A stretch of 64,000 bases of DNA from an uncultured Muribaculaceae bacterium (lineage in GTDB: Bacteria; Bacteroidota; Bacteroidia; Bacteroidales; Muribaculaceae). The DNA lies in contig CAJTWH010000014.1 of the NCBI GenBank assembly GCA_910579995.1, positions 17,432-81,431 on the forward strand, given 5' to 3'. Below, one piece after another: positions 36,601 through 43,615 of this stretch. Under the pieces are notes generated by a model. That model was given only the letters and a program-made list of their open reading frames with translations, did no database searches and had not been told where the DNA came from. How positions within the stretch are numbered: the stretch's first letter is position 1; each line of letters starts with the position of its first letter. The translations under genes were made by a program, and so were the position numbers.

Positions 36601-36743
36601 AATGGCCTCATTACAGCAGATTCGGATGTCGCGTCTGTGAAATTTTCAATCATTGGTTCTTCAGTGTCTGCAACCTCCACTCCCATTACAGGAAAGCATA
36701 CCAACACGAAAAGCAGGAAAAGAAAATATACTGCGGGCTTCAT
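30651..36743 (-). CDS. Large secreted Rhs/YD-repeat protein with variable C-terminal tip
   Basis: A 2030-residue protein with a signal peptide (MKPAVYFLFLLFVLVCFPVMG). Residues 50-120 (SYSTGTASITIPLV; GLGWNLSGLGSVTRQL) resemble the N-terminal SpvB/DUF6443-like part of Bacteroidota Rhs proteins. Many YD-type repeats follow (for example YTYDANGNTTYDANRDVRYR). The Rhs-associated core lies near residues 1770-1822 (LNLYDYGARFYDPTTTLWNA, then CANNPINIIDPDG). After DPDG comes a unique tip of about 208 residues, AT-rich compared with the core, with no recognised toxin motif. Rhs proteins form a shell around a C-terminal cargo, often a toxin. A lipoprotein and a membrane protein gene follow immediately. 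Promoter at 36760-36789. Confidence 0.88.
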   Translation of the reverse strand: MKPAVYFLFLLFVLVCFPVMGVEVADTEEPMIENFTDATSESAVMRPFSDCPVSYSTGTASITIPLVSMSTAYCGVSLGLHYRCEAKKVNQYAGMLGLGWNLSGLGSVTRQLSSMPDDWKNSLIDLNVPSDSVKRLEYYNKLLNNKLDSDADRYTVVTPTGEALTFIMIWNKDYKQYDIKKLGYSELEIGREAATDSRKTESFTVTDHDGFMYKYEEKEETRYSYTRPSWTKTIDAFTIVSAWHLTKIITPERNDTIFIEYENGTPWSIEQDTRIKTLSYRWPITEDGKGCRGDEKGETISKGIIKDKVKDSPIYTVNYDKPKLPKNIRAKDYHIEFEYKTKPGYRISVPDQLETVALRDHYGATTHAAHFEYSADTDNRRQLTSIRLASYVKTLEKYKLSYFDDEESPGDIFGYPNGLFFSDYSSSILNEYLQINGSRKIVPANLTRGMLQEVTTSAGLRTIFTYEPAAAQLHGDTGIWDNNLSVGTRIKSIKTLDKSTGRERLREFKYSGDTLNMDIRAFGIDDFLAPSGKCNSNHIDGGYCGFVMSVDFTSTARRAGRSLGSMRVYYDTVEETVSGTGLSSPIKTRYEYDLSLCISTKMQYDSHKPISFNSPRNLYLGYKDSLNPADPGRYRSIFAPHRLTEYFVEEYGGGPMLKAKTVMAYKNGNYTPATSTTYSYRIDKPDTLLVSRHFESLIYQSLNCRGEQLSENNIKWLEHFSTGDVYACSRHFVCKGSKTTRHYPDGKERTISKDYVYEPLIIEKEINSEIVNAPKVRRLRRLRGFLEDSILISEMYRPRGVTYSFSGDSISEVYIYNTDVQSKFFNSIWKPKYLPLAKKTFVHGADYCDSIHTQYFYTKDKQTVRPIMQTVRRHGALIDSVRYAGCLTPTDYPEFVSQRDGTTVKYRWSPYGEMWSKEIVGSDIIYEYSYENFVGCYSIKYPTWRMRFFNYDNTRLSEIRNNNDDVIESYTYSNYEEDGENSVTATTATAGGEATRRTVFDGFGLPTQRIAIGFGGDDGDVVGETEYDALDRAVKEWQPRPLAESAADFYGDSRAFTENIYDADGSDNIIAATAPGKDMNGHPTTAEYTCNTASGELCCRRLTVKGDRLICNGVYPDAYLDVVRATDGDGHKTLTFTDWRGRTILTRKVLSAKQFIDTYTLYDHFDNVVLILQPMGADALKDGSYDISDGNMDQLIERYAYVYRYDDALRQVYAKMPGVDPVTTVYDPDGLVAYTVDGNLRGKGKCRFTLYDDIARPVVTGICDEPSVTPRMRAVFDGDAIGIDSTGYVPASTLPAMEIHTVTYYDRYYNLRHIEDIPSDLIDEYEWPTGLVTCTLERVMGSSPARYAATVIKYDLEDRPYSTLRTFHSPGVCLITDNEYNIDGSVSTSVNRLIHPDGGHTDSHAYTYDSSGRLTQETVSYDGGDPIVLQQPTYNRIGTPESNFTGAFTDNYTYNVRGSLTKQTSEVFSQTTSYSEKYNGSVAGVFDKITGGASISSSYFYDNADRLSSASIFVNGTTRPSSYQYDLNGNMTYLSRMSNVGSSMVQDIDKLNYTYNGNRVVKIDDTAPTMISESTMNFIDGADEDIEYTYDANGNTTYDANRDVRYRWDSNNMLSTAAFDQGVVEFTHSASGTLLQRAYAPYRYLLEVSDSIPTLKPRPFSAASLIGSGSGLKPWNPGMDFLVCDYYNHYGHYEYTNDRFNRVNTSTGYIDSIGVHTFVRDRQGNIRAVVRSENSAPVIEQETYYYPYGMPMPESTNPTANQYKYTGKELITDRGLNLYDYGARFYDPTTTLWNAVDNYSEIYHDMSHYVFCANNPINIIDPDGNGWIHNNTDNKYIWDEKVTDASLAPDGWEYVGEDNNCILRHMGLSQNIYTMEDSYFIGAGGNYEEGGSTYNNGLFGTDVYLVFSVYEVNKIFKGIILQILENYRNISTGDFELYPATYIAFDYGGKRNEFPFHKPNHEVVTSTNYIPREETIFFSAKLLQKYPIPDTFYYSGGWNYRTPWGGGAVGWLGIFGIIPRFLSEPIHVKK

Positions 36744-36759
36744 AGTTTTAGATTTTTTA

Positions 36760-36789
36760 CAAAATTAACAATAATGGAGGGGGTGGCAA
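36760..36789 (-). promoter_or_regulatory. Promoter of the Rhs locus
   Basis: Minus-strand TTG (36789-36787), 19 nt, TAATTTTG (36767-36760), 17 nt ahead of the start codon. Confidence 0.68.
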
Positions 36790-36853
36790 ATAGTTGGGGA
36801 TTAGGGTATTTGTGAAATTTTGTTAAATAGAGCGTTATTTGCGGCGGATTGTC

Positions 36854-36861
36854 TACTTTTG
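36854..36861 (+). promoter_or_regulatory. -7 box of the malY-aroA operon
   Basis: TACTTTTG matches TAnnTTTG, 25 nt ahead of the ATG at 36887. It lies inside the open frame that would extend to 36839, which argues against that longer start. No clear TTG is seen at the right distance. Confidence 0.45.
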
Positions 36862-36886
36862 TAAAATCAATTTAACCGTAGCCGAT

Positions 36887-38083
36887 ATGACACAGTATAA
36901 TTTCGACGATGTTATCAACCGCCAAGGCACGCAGGCGATGAAAATCGAAGGGCTCGACCGCGTGTTTGGCCGTCACGACCTTACTCCGCTCTGGATTGCA
37001 GATCTTGATTTTGCCGTTTGCCCGCAGATTACTGCGGCTTTGGCGCAGCGCCTTCAGCACCCCGTGCTCGGATATTCCGAAGCGGGCGAGAGCTATTGGC
37101 AGTCGATAATTGACTGGGAGCTGCGCCGCCACGGTTTTGCCATCGCGCGCGACGAATTGAGTTTCATTCCCGGCGTGGTAAAAGGCATAGCCTTGGCTGT
37201 GAATTACTTCTCGGAGCGCGGCGACGCCGTGGTGATACAATCGCCGGTATATACGCCCTTCCGCACCGTAGTAGAGGGCAACGGCCGACGAGTGGTGGAG
37301 AATCCTCTCGTGCCGACGGCCGACGGTTATGATATGGATCTCGACGGTCTGCGCGCCGTCATTGAGGCCGAGCACCCCAAAATGCTCATCCTCTGCAACC
37401 CCCACAACCCCATCGGCGTGCAGTGGGACCGCGACACCATGGCCGAGCTCGCAGCGATATGCCGCGCCGCCGGCATGGTGGTTGTCAGCGACGAGATCCA
37501 CGGCGACCTCATGCTCCACGGGCGCAAGCACATACCATTCCTGAGCTGCGGCGAAGACGCCCGCGCCGTGGGCATTATGCTCGGTGCGCCGTCGAAGACT
37601 TTCAATATTCCCGGTCTTGTGAGCTCGTGGATGGTGGTTAAAAATGAAGAGCTGCGCGAGCCCTATTACAAATGGCTTGAGGCCAACGAGTTCAATGCTC
37701 CTGTGCTGTTCTCTACCATCGGCGCCGAGGCCGCATATAACAACGGCGAGGCATGGCTCGACCAGATGTTGCGCTATGTGGAGAGCAACCTCGAGTTTGT
37801 AGACGAATATATAGCCAAGCACATACCCGGGCTGCGCATAGTGCGCCCGCAGGCCTCATTCCTTGTGTGGCTCGATTTCCGCTCGCTCCATCTGTGCCAG
37901 CGCGAGATTATGGACCTGCTGCTCGATAAGGCGCACCTTGCCCTCAACGACGGCTCGATGTTCGGACGTCAGGGCGAAGGCTTCGCGCGCCTCAACATCG
38001 GCACACCGCGTTGCGTGCTCGCCCATGCCCTCGACAGCCTCCGCGCCGCCGTATGCGGAGTGTGCCTGCAAAACTGCAATTGA
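36887..38083 (+). CDS. MalY/PatB-family PLP-dependent aminotransferase or cystathionine beta-lyase
   Basis: A 398-residue fold-type I PLP enzyme. MalY/PatB motifs are PLWIADLDFAVCPQITAAL near the N-terminus, NPHNPIGVQW, VSDEIHGDL, and GAPSKTFNIPGL, whose Lys is the PLP Schiff-base residue. Family members cleave cystathionine to homocysteine or act as aminotransferases; the choice cannot be made from sequence. The start at 36887 is chosen because codons upstream overlap a promoter box. aroA follows after 37 nt, with a REP-like palindrome between. Confidence 0.87.
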   Translation: MTQYNFDDVINRQGTQAMKIEGLDRVFGRHDLTPLWIADLDFAVCPQITAALAQRLQHPVLGYSEAGESYWQSIIDWELRRHGFAIARDELSFIPGVVKGIALAVNYFSERGDAVVIQSPVYTPFRTVVEGNGRRVVENPLVPTADGYDMDLDGLRAVIEAEHPKMLILCNPHNPIGVQWDRDTMAELAAICRAAGMVVVSDEIHGDLMLHGRKHIPFLSCGEDARAVGIMLGAPSKTFNIPGLVSSWMVVKNEELREPYYKWLEANEFNAPVLFSTIGAEAAYNNGEAWLDQMLRYVESNLEFVDEYIAKHIPGLRIVRPQASFLVWLDFRSLHLCQREIMDLLLDKAHLALNDGSMFGRQGEGFARLNIGTPRCVLAHALDSLRAAVCGVCLQNCN

Positions 38084-38086
38084 TTT

Positions 38087-38105
38087 AAGTTTCGATTGCG
38101 AAGTT
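38087..38105. repeat. REP-like palindrome between malY and aroA
   Basis: AAGTTTCGA-TT-GCGAAGTT: a degenerate member of the dispersed palindrome family in a 37-nt spacer. Confidence 0.55.
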
Positions 38106-38120
38106 AAGAATAAAAATAAA

Positions 38121-39386
38121 ATGGATTACCGCATATTTCCGCCCGAGGAGATACTCGAGGCTACTGTCAACCTGCCGTTGAGCAAGAGCATGGCCATGCG
38201 TGCGATAGCACTGCGCTGGCTTATCGACGGCACTGTAGACGAGTCGCTTGAATCTTTGTGTATCGACACCGAGGTGCTTGCCCGCAATCTCAGGGCTTAT
38301 ACCTCCCACACCCCGATGGAGTGCGATTGCGACGCTTCGGGCGCGGCTCTGCGCTTTATGATTGCCATTCTGGCGTCGCGTGAAGGCGCAAACTATACCA
38401 TCGGCGGCAACGAACGCCTCAACCGCCGCCCTGTAAAGCCCCTCGTTGACGCCCTGCGCGACCTCGGTGCCACTATCGAATATCAAGGCGAAGAAGGCTT
38501 CGCTCCGCTCAAGATTGCCGGCCGCCGTCTTGCCGGAGGCAGCGTTGAAGTCGACGCCACGGTGAGCTCGCAGATAATATCGGCGCTCATGCTCATAGCC
38601 CCGACTCTTGCCGCCGGCCTCGAGATTAAGCTCAGAGGCAATGTGCAGTCTGCCCCCTATATTAAAATGACTGCGGGCATGATGAAAGCGTGCGGAGCCG
38701 ATGTGGAGGTAGAGCGCGACAGCGTAGTGGTGAAGCCCGGCGGATATAAGCGCGTGGATTGTGATATCGAGCCCGACTGGAGCGCTGCCTCATATTGGTA
38801 TGAGGTCGCCGCCCTCACAGCCGGATGGGTGACATTGCCCGGCCTTGCCGACAAATCGCTGCAGGGCGACAGAGGCATAGCCCCGCTATTCGAACGCCTC
38901 GGCGTAGTGACCGAATTTGAAGACGGCGGCGCCGAACTGTCGGCAACCCCCGACCTCTACAACAGCCTCGACGCGGACCTCACCGATATGCCCGACGCCG
39001 TGCCGGCATTGGCCGTTACCGCCGCCATGGCCGGTATTCCGTTCCGCCTCTCCGGCGTAGGAGCCCTGCATGACAAAGAGTGCGACCGCATAGAAGCCCT
39101 CGCCGCCGAGCTTGCTAAACTCGGCATACTCACCGAGACCGAGCAATACGGCACCGTCTTCGTGTGGGACCGACGCCGCGTGCCCATCAAGACACTTCCC
39201 GAATTCGACACCCACGGCGACCACCGTATGGCGATGGCTCTTGCCCCGGTAGCCGTATTCGTGCCCGGAATTGTGATAAAGGATGTCGAGGTCGTGGCGA
39301 AATCTTACCCGGCTTTCTGGGATGACCTCCGCAATGCCGGCTTCTCACTCCTTGACCCGGCAGAGAAAATCGAAGAAGAATCATGA
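38121..39386 (+). CDS. aroA: 3-phosphoshikimate 1-carboxyvinyltransferase (EPSP synthase)
   Basis: A 421-residue EPSP synthase, joining shikimate-3-phosphate and PEP in the chorismate pathway. The start motif LPLSKSMAMRAIALRWL carries the catalytic Lys. DHRMAM is present as HGDHRMAMALAP. The usual NAGTAxR motif is replaced by SGAALRFM and RxKESDR by LHDKECDRI, as in other divergent Bacteroidota enzymes. The frame is open upstream to 37863, but that part overlaps malY out of frame; ATG 38121 is the proper start. The stop overlaps the next start by ATGA. Confidence 0.93.
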   Translation: MDYRIFPPEEILEATVNLPLSKSMAMRAIALRWLIDGTVDESLESLCIDTEVLARNLRAYTSHTPMECDCDASGAALRFMIAILASREGANYTIGGNERLNRRPVKPLVDALRDLGATIEYQGEEGFAPLKIAGRRLAGGSVEVDATVSSQIISALMLIAPTLAAGLEIKLRGNVQSAPYIKMTAGMMKACGADVEVERDSVVVKPGGYKRVDCDIEPDWSAASYWYEVAALTAGWVTLPGLADKSLQGDRGIAPLFERLGVVTEFEDGGAELSATPDLYNSLDADLTDMPDAVPALAVTAAMAGIPFRLSGVGALHDKECDRIEALAAELAKLGILTETEQYGTVFVWDRRRVPIKTLPEFDTHGDHRMAMALAPVAVFVPGIVIKDVEVVAKSYPAFWDDLRNAGFSLLDPAEKIEEES

Positions 39387-39808
39387 CCGTAGCTCTGATA
39401 TTACTTGTAGTACTTATTGTTGCCGGAGTGTTGCTATGGCTTCACGACCGCCTGACATCATCGCCCGACGCGCCTGAGCAGACGGCTGAAGAGCCGGCCG
39501 AGTGCTGCGGCATGCACATCACTTGCGAGCGCGACTCGCTGCTGGCAGCCGTGTCGGAAGAGATAGAGTACTACGACGATGAAGAGCTCGACGTATACCG
39601 CGACCGCGACGCCGACTCATACGCCGACGCCGAGATAGAGCAATTCCGCGACGTGCTGCTAACCACAGCACCTGCCGACATCGCCGGCTGGGCGCGCAGT
39701 CTGCAGCTACGCCATATCAACTTACCGACTCCCGTGCGCGACGAACTGATAATGATTGTTGCCGAGGCACGCCGCCAACATACTGCAGATAATGCTCAGA
39801 TATCTTGA
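39383..39808 (+). CDS. Small membrane-anchored conserved hypothetical
   Basis: A 141-residue protein with one N-terminal membrane helix (ALILLVVLIVAGVLLWL) and a cytoplasmic or periplasmic part. Notable is CCGMHITCERDSLL followed by an acidic run EEIEYYDDEELDVYRDRD. The C-terminal helix region includes LPTPVRDELIMIVAEAR. Function unknown. It overlaps aroA upstream by 4 nt and the metal permease downstream by 17 nt, so it belongs to the operon. Confidence 0.75.
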   Translation: MTVALILLVVLIVAGVLLWLHDRLTSSPDAPEQTAEEPAECCGMHITCERDSLLAAVSEEIEYYDDEELDVYRDRDADSYADAEIEQFRDVLLTTAPADIAGWARSLQLRHINLPTPVRDELIMIVAEARRQHTADNAQIS

Positions 39809-40613
39809 CTACAGTTTCTTTTGCAACGCCCTTGCGGGTGTTGTGCTGATAAGCCTGTGTGCCGCCATCATCGGCACATATATAATCACGCGCCGCTTGG
39901 TGTCGATCAGCGGCGGCGTCACCCATGCCTGCTTCGGCGGCCTCGGCCTCGGCTATTTCTTGGGTATCAACCCGGTTGTGATGGCCGGCGTGTTTGCCGT
40001 AGGCTCATCGGTGGGTGTAGAGGTGCTGTCGCGGCGCATGAGTCTGCGCGAAGACTCGGCAATCGCCGTGATATGGGCACTCGGCATGGCCTTGGGTGTG
40101 CTGTTCGTGTTTCTTACTCCGGGTTATGTGCCTGAGCTCAACGCCTTTCTCTTCGGCAACATTCTCACCGTGTCGGGAGCCGACCTGCAGGCCATAGCCA
40201 TATTCACGGCAGTGCTCGCCGCCTTTTTCGCATGGCAATACCGCAATATCGTAGCAATTGCATTTGACCGCGATTTTGCCACAGTGTCAGGGCTGCCGGT
40301 GCGCTTCATATCATATACGATGACCGTTCTGGTGGCCGTGTGCATAGTGCTCACCATCAGGCTTGCCGGTATCATGATGTTGATGTCAATGCTCTCTTTG
40401 CCCATCATTACCGCCGAGGTGTTTTGGCGCCGCTATCTGCCGGTGATGTGTGGCTCGGCTGTATTCTCACTTGTGGCGACTGTGGGCGGCCTCTTCGCCT
40501 CCACAGCTGTAGATGTGCCATGCTCGGCGCTTATAGTGCTGATAATGGTGGCTTTGTTTCTCATGGCCAAGCTTATAGCTTTTCTAACTACAAAAAATCG
40601 GATAATTCAATGA
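39792..40613 (+). CDS. Metal ABC transporter permease (ZnuB/MntB family)
   Basis: A 273-residue permease of the ABC-3 family, which imports zinc, manganese or iron. About eight membrane helices; family motifs include RRLVSISGGVTHACFGGLGLGYFLG and VRLAG-like RLAGIMMLMSMLSLPII. The start is ATG 39792 (MLRYLDYSFF). The ATPase and binding protein are not in the window. It ends by ATGA overlap with the TPR gene. Confidence 0.86.
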   Translation: MLRYLDYSFFCNALAGVVLISLCAAIIGTYIITRRLVSISGGVTHACFGGLGLGYFLGINPVVMAGVFAVGSSVGVEVLSRRMSLREDSAIAVIWALGMALGVLFVFLTPGYVPELNAFLFGNILTVSGADLQAIAIFTAVLAAFFAWQYRNIVAIAFDRDFATVSGLPVRFISYTMTVLVAVCIVLTIRLAGIMMLMSMLSLPIITAEVFWRRYLPVMCGSAVFSLVATVGGLFASTAVDVPCSALIVLIMVALFLMAKLIAFLTTKNRIIQ

Positions 40614-43573
40614 AACCATATATATTGCTTTTGGCCGCCCTCGGGTTCGGCGCTCATGCTCAGATGGTTGAGCCCGGAGCCTACGGCGATTTGCAGCGGG
40701 CGTCGCAGTTCTACGAGGCCGGCAACTATCAGGCCGCACTGGCGCAACTTACAAAGAGCGACGTGCCTGCGGATGTGGCTCCTCAGATTCTGCTGCTCAA
40801 AGCCAAGACCCTCTACGCATTGGGAAATTACAGCGAGGCCAAGCTCGACTTCGAAGCATTGGCCGCGTCATATCCCACAAGCTCCGAGGCTTTGCCGGCC
40901 GTTCTTGGGGCAGCTGACTGCATATATGCCCAAGGCCGTTATAAAGAAGCTCTGGAGGCCTACAATGCCTTGCCGCTCAAACGCTTCGCCCCCGCCGAGG
41001 CCGCCGGAATCAGCTATAACAGCGGCGTCTGCGCATATCAGTGCGGCGACACCGACGCTGCAAGCAGATATTTTGCCGAAGCAGCTGCCGCGACGTCTAC
41101 CCGCTCGGCCGCAAACTTTTATCAGGGTGTCATCGCTTTTGAAAAAGGCGACTATGCCAAAGCCCGCAACTACTTCAATATCACCAACCAAGGTGCCGAG
41201 CCGGGTCGGCGCGCTCCATATTATATTGCTCAAATCGACTTCGTGCAAGGGCAATGGGCAAAGGCACTCACGCAGGCTCGTCAGGTATTGCGGGCATGTC
41301 CGGCCGACGAACGGCCTGAAATGCAGCGCGTGGCCGGTGAATCGTTGATTAAACTCGGGCAGAAAACCGATGGCCTCGAATATCTGCGGAAATATATCGC
41401 CGAGTGCAAAACACCGGCGAAATCAGCACTTTACCTCGTAGGAGTGGCAGACTTCGAGAACGGCGACTACGAAGGCGCCGTCAAGAATCTGCGTCCCGTC
41501 ACAGAGAGCGAAGACCCTCGGCTCGCCCAATCGGCATATCTCTTTATTGGCCAATCGCTTATGCACAGCGGTGACCATGACGCCGCCCTGATGTCGTTCG
41601 ACAAGGCCATGTCAATCACCAACGGCGACAAGGCAGTGGAAGAAGCAGCATACTACAACTATGCCGTGGCAAAATTCGAAGGAGCCTCCATACCCTTTAA
41701 ATCATCAGCAGAGACTTTCGAGGAGTTCCTGCGCCGCTATCCGTCGGGAGCCTACAGCGAACGCGTGGCCGATTATCTTGCCGGCGGTTATCTTGCCGAC
41801 AAAGACTATGCCGCCGCCGTTGAGCGTATCGACCGCATAGCCAACCCCTCAGATAAACTGCTCAAAACCAAGCAGCAGGCACTCTATGCCCTTGCATGGA
41901 ACGATTGGCAGACAGCCGACTATGCCTCGGCACTCGCCAATCTCAACAAGGCAGCACAATATGCGCGACTCGACGCCGCTACGGCAGCCGAGGTTGACCT
42001 GCTCAAAGCGCAGGTGCTTGCCCGCCAAGGAAATAACAAAGAAGCGGCTTCTCTCTTCCGCTCATATCTCAACAAAGCCCCCCGCACAGCCACCAACAAG
42101 GCTATCGCCTCATACGGGCTCGGCTATGCCCTCTACAACACCGGCGAGCTTTCGGGAGCCAAGCGGGCTTTCACCGACGCTGCCTCTGCTCTCGAAGGAA
42201 ACGCCAAGGCCGACTCATACAACCGTCTCGGCAACCTTGCCCAAGCCTCCGGCGACTTCGACGCCGCAGTGTCGTACTACGAGAAAGCCCTCCATACCAA
42301 GGCCGGAGCTTCCGACTACTCGGCTTTCGAGCTTGCCAAGATTAGAGGCTATCAGCGTGACTACGAGGGCAAGCTCGCCGCCCTCGACGCTTTCATGCGA
42401 GATTATCCCAACTCGGCGCTGCTGCCCGACGCCCTCCTCGAAACCACACAGGCGCAGATAAGCCTTGGCCGCAATGCCGACGCCGTAGAGACCTACCGCA
42501 AACTCATATCGCAATACCCCTCGACCTCGCAGGGGCGCCGCGGCTATCTTGAGATGGCAATGACACTTCTCGACATGAACCGCCGGGCAGACGCATTCGA
42601 GGCATACCGCAGCGTGATTTCGCTGTATCCGAGCTCAGAGGAAGCCGCGCAGGCTGCCACTCTGCTCAAGAATCTCTATGCCGACGAGGGCCGTGCGGCA
42701 GATTATATCGACTTCATCAACTCGGTAGACAATGCCCCGAAAGTCGACGCTGCCGAGGCCGAACAACTTACATACGCCTCGGCCATAAAGACTTACCGCT
42801 CGAAAGGGAGCGTGGCGCAGGTTGAGGAGTTTGTAAATAAATACCCGGCGTCGTCGCACCGCGCCGAAATGCTCGGCATATTGCTCGAATATGCGCAGCG
42901 CAATGATGATACAGCCAAGGCGCAGAGCCTCGCAGAGCAGATTATTTCCTCGTATCCCGACAGCCGTGTGGCCGAGGACGCCCTTGCCGTAAAGGCTGCA
43001 GCTCTTTACTCTTCCGGCTCTATTCCCGAGGCTCTCGCACTCTATCAGCAACTTGAAAACCGCGCTTCCGACGCCTCTGCGGCCACTACGGCACGTCTCG
43101 GCGTAATGCGCGCAGCCCGCGATATGGGCGACTATGCTCTTGCGGCGCAGGAAGCCGACGCCCTCTTGGCAGGCGCTTCGGGTGAGAGTGACTATAGTAT
43201 TGCCGAAGCACAGTTTACCAAGGCATGCGCCCTCGAAGCCGAAGGCAAGGTCGATGAGGCTATTGCCCTGTGGAACAGCGGGGCGGGCAACCCGTCGGAA
43301 CTTTTCGGCGCCAAGAGTGCCTATCGTGCAGCCGAGGCTCTCTACGAGGCCGGCAAGCTCAAGGAGGCTCTCGCCGCGGCGCAGAAATTTGTAAAATCAG
43401 GATCCAAACAACATTATTGGATTGCCCGCGGATTTATCTTGCTCAGCGACATCTACAAGGCGAAAGGAAATACCTACGAGTCACGCCAATATCTTGAGGC
43501 TCTGCGCGATAATTATCCCGGCAGCGAGACTGATATCAAGATGATGATTCAATCGCGACTCGACGAGAAATAA
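40610..43573 (+). CDS. Large TPR-repeat secreted protein
   Basis: A 987-residue protein with a signal peptide (MKPYILLLAALGFGAHAQ) and some 20 TPR or Sel1-like units, with motifs such as YEAGNYQAALAQLTKS, YNRLGNLAQASGDFDAAVSYYEKAL and SYPDSRVAEDAL that resemble BamD/YbgF-type TPRs. It is probably a periplasmic scaffold for an envelope complex. The ATG at 40610 overlaps the stop of the metal permease (ATGA); the frame is open further upstream but only as a shadow. The barrel gene after it suggests a shared role. Confidence 0.85.
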   Translation: MKPYILLLAALGFGAHAQMVEPGAYGDLQRASQFYEAGNYQAALAQLTKSDVPADVAPQILLLKAKTLYALGNYSEAKLDFEALAASYPTSSEALPAVLGAADCIYAQGRYKEALEAYNALPLKRFAPAEAAGISYNSGVCAYQCGDTDAASRYFAEAAAATSTRSAANFYQGVIAFEKGDYAKARNYFNITNQGAEPGRRAPYYIAQIDFVQGQWAKALTQARQVLRACPADERPEMQRVAGESLIKLGQKTDGLEYLRKYIAECKTPAKSALYLVGVADFENGDYEGAVKNLRPVTESEDPRLAQSAYLFIGQSLMHSGDHDAALMSFDKAMSITNGDKAVEEAAYYNYAVAKFEGASIPFKSSAETFEEFLRRYPSGAYSERVADYLAGGYLADKDYAAAVERIDRIANPSDKLLKTKQQALYALAWNDWQTADYASALANLNKAAQYARLDAATAAEVDLLKAQVLARQGNNKEAASLFRSYLNKAPRTATNKAIASYGLGYALYNTGELSGAKRAFTDAASALEGNAKADSYNRLGNLAQASGDFDAAVSYYEKALHTKAGASDYSAFELAKIRGYQRDYEGKLAALDAFMRDYPNSALLPDALLETTQAQISLGRNADAVETYRKLISQYPSTSQGRRGYLEMAMTLLDMNRRADAFEAYRSVISLYPSSEEAAQAATLLKNLYADEGRAADYIDFINSVDNAPKVDAAEAEQLTYASAIKTYRSKGSVAQVEEFVNKYPASSHRAEMLGILLEYAQRNDDTAKAQSLAEQIISSYPDSRVAEDALAVKAAALYSSGSIPEALALYQQLENRASDASAATTARLGVMRAARDMGDYALAAQEADALLAGASGESDYSIAEAQFTKACALEAEGKVDEAIALWNSGAGNPSELFGAKSAYRAAEALYEAGKLKEALAAAQKFVKSGSKQHYWIARGFILLSDIYKAKGNTYESRQYLEALRDNYPGSETDIKMMIQSRLDEK

Positions 43574-43585
43574 ACTATATAATTC

Positions 43586-43605
43586 AAGTTTCGCTTACGG
43601 AACTT
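43586..43605. repeat. REP-like palindrome between TPR and barrel genes
   Basis: AAGTTTCGC-TT-ACGGAACTT. Arms pair with one wobble and one mismatch. A degenerate member of the dispersed palindrome family in a 42-nt spacer. Confidence 0.6.
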
Positions 43606-43615
43606 CTGCTACATA

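Noticed and set aside
36872..37822. 316-codon minus-strand open frame opposite malY
   Set aside because: Antisense shadow of a conserved PLP enzyme, a result of GC-rich codon use.
37863..38120. Upstream extension of the aroA frame
   Set aside because: Overlaps the malY gene in another frame and has no homology; the ATG at 38121 starts the conserved EPSP synthase sequence.
40340..40609. Upstream extension of the TPR gene frame
   Set aside because: It overlaps the metal permease gene; the ATG at 40610 gives a signal peptide and ATGA coupling.
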